DNA of 5,333 nt from DASSBR01 sp035688265 (lineage in GTDB: Bacteria; Pseudomonadota; Gammaproteobacteria; Natronospirales; DASSBR01): positions 1-5,333 of the forward strand of contig DASSNE010000050.1 of NCBI GenBank assembly GCA_035688265.1, given 5' to 3'. Shown in pieces: positions 4,643 through 5,333 of the stretch; position 1 is the first letter of the stretch, and every line of letters starts with the position of its first letter. Position numbers and translations under genes: made by a program. The notes beneath the pieces were generated by a model. That model worked only from the letters and a program-made list of their open reading frames with translations. It was not told the origin of the DNA and made no database searches.

Positions 4643-5333
4643 TCAAGTCCCCGTCTGTTCTTCCAGGCCGAAGCTTTGACGCCGCATCGCCTCGATCTGG
4701 TCGCGCAACCGCGCCGCTTCCTCGAATTCCAGATTGCGGGCGTGGTTGTACATCTGCTGCTCCAGCACCTTCACTTCACGCAGCAGTTTCTCCGGACTCA
4801 TCGCCCGGTATTCAACCTGCTTCTCGGCGACCGCCGCCGCGCGCAGCTTCGGCTTGACCTCGCCGACGTTGCGGCGGGCGCCTTCCATGACGTCGGCCAC
4901 TGCCTTGCGGATGCCCTGCGGGGAGATGCCGTGCTCGGCGTTGAAGGCCATTTGCTTCTCACGCCGGCGGTCGGTCTCGGCAATGGCGCGATCCATCGAG
5001 CCGGTCACCCGTTCCGCGTAAAGGATCGTCTTGCCGTTGACGTTGCGCGCCGCGCGGCCGATGGTCTGAATCAGCGAGCCCTCGGATCGCAGGAAGCCTT
5101 CCTTGTCTGCATCGAGGATCGCAACTAACGCAACTTCAGGTAAATCAAGGCCTTCCCGCAACAAGTTAATGCCAACTAGAACATCGAATTCGCCCAGGCG
5201 CAGGTCGCGAATGATCTCGCTGCGCTCGACCGTGTCGATGTCCGAATGCAGATAACGAACCCGGACCCCGTGTTCGTCGAGGTACTCGGTCAGGTCTTCG
5301 GCCATGCGCTTGGTCAGGGTCGTGACCAGCACC
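4643..5333 (-). CDS. uvrB: UvrABC excinuclease subunit B, C-terminal third
   Basis: This is the last 230 or so codons of UvrB, the damage-verifying, ATP-dependent helicase-like subunit of nucleotide excision repair; it works with UvrA and UvrC in the cytoplasm. Residues are counted from the first full codon in the window (5332-5330). VTTLTKRMAEDLTEYL (3-18) and RYLHSDIDTVER (26-37) belong to the second RecA-like domain. GINLLREGLDLPEV (54-67) is helicase motif V and QTIGRAARN (89-97) is motif VI, with its two arginines. The C-terminal UVR domain (about 180-219), with HARNLEFEEAARLRDQI, is the UvrC-binding coiled coil. The tail SFGLEEQTGT differs from E. coli. Full-length UvrB is about 670 residues, so the N-terminal two thirds, including Walker A and the beta-hairpin, lie beyond the right edge. 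No frame break is seen. The stop codon (4645-4643) is 8 nt from the convergent cytochrome stop, and no terminator is visible in that gap. Confidence 0.98.
   Translation of the reverse strand, partial: VLVTTLTKRMAEDLTEYLDEHGVRVRYLHSDIDTVERSEIIRDLRLGEFDVLVGINLLREGLDLPEVALVAILDADKEGFLRSEGSLIQTIGRAARNVNGKTILYAERVTGSMDRAIAETDRRREKQMAFNAEHGISPQGIRKAVADVMEGARRNVGEVKPKLRAAAVAEKQVEYRAMSPEKLLREVKVLEQQMYNHARNLEFEEAARLRDQIEAMRRQSFGLEEQTGT

Noticed and set aside
3840..4646. Open frame of 268 codons on the minus strand across the cytochrome gene
   Set aside because: It is antisense to the haem-binding C-terminal half of the cytochrome and has no recognisable motif.
4639..4652. Possible tRNA gene on the plus strand suggested by a T-arm-like sequence
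   Set aside because: Only three pairs form on either side of the loop before mismatches, and no acceptor, anticodon or D arm is found around it. It also lies in the uvrB coding end.
267..4652. Attachment-site duplication of the tRNA-Val 3' end flanking an island
   Set aside because: The cargo lies on the 5' side of the tRNA, and no second copy of the tRNA-Val 3' end is seen near uvrB. The T-arm-like stretch there differs in sequence and is too short.

Overview
The window looks like chromosomal DNA from a GC-rich proteobacterium, most likely a gammaproteobacterium. This rests on the high G+C, on the ThrRS N-terminus and UvrB C-terminus closely resembling the E. coli proteins as I remember them, and on a tRNA-Val(GAC) that carries an encoded CCA and sits directly upstream of thrS. 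No database search was run, and the genus cannot be fixed from this sequence.

Layout. Positions 1-343 (minus strand) hold the 5' end of thrS, a 58-nt spacer and tRNA-Val(GAC). Positions 344-463 are a divergent control region. It contains a good candidate tRNA promoter on the minus strand, an imperfect hairpin, and a perfect TTGACA hexamer facing the plus-strand genes. Positions 464-2557 (plus) encode a ~697-residue STAND-type P-loop ATPase with a GNAT-like middle region and a C-terminal HTH-like region. Positions 2651-3199 (plus) encode a small exported protein with conserved-looking Cys, His and Trp motifs but no known function. Positions 3234-4634 (plus) encode an exported c-type cytochrome with two CXXCH haem sites, in the di-haem cytochrome c peroxidase/MauG superfamily. 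Positions 4643-5333 (minus) are the C-terminal third of uvrB, which converges on the cytochrome gene with only 8 nt between the stop codons.

How the genes may work together. The minus-strand genes are housekeeping: translation (thrS, tRNA-Val) and nucleotide excision repair (uvrB). The three plus-strand genes sit between them and look like accessory cargo. The small exported protein and the cytochrome are 34 nt apart, both have Sec signal peptides, and probably form a two-gene envelope redox unit. The STAND ATPase lies 93 nt upstream on the same strand. It could regulate the pair or merely neighbour it; nothing in the sequence decides this. I see no CRISPR array, insertion sequence, integrase or convincing intrinsic terminator.
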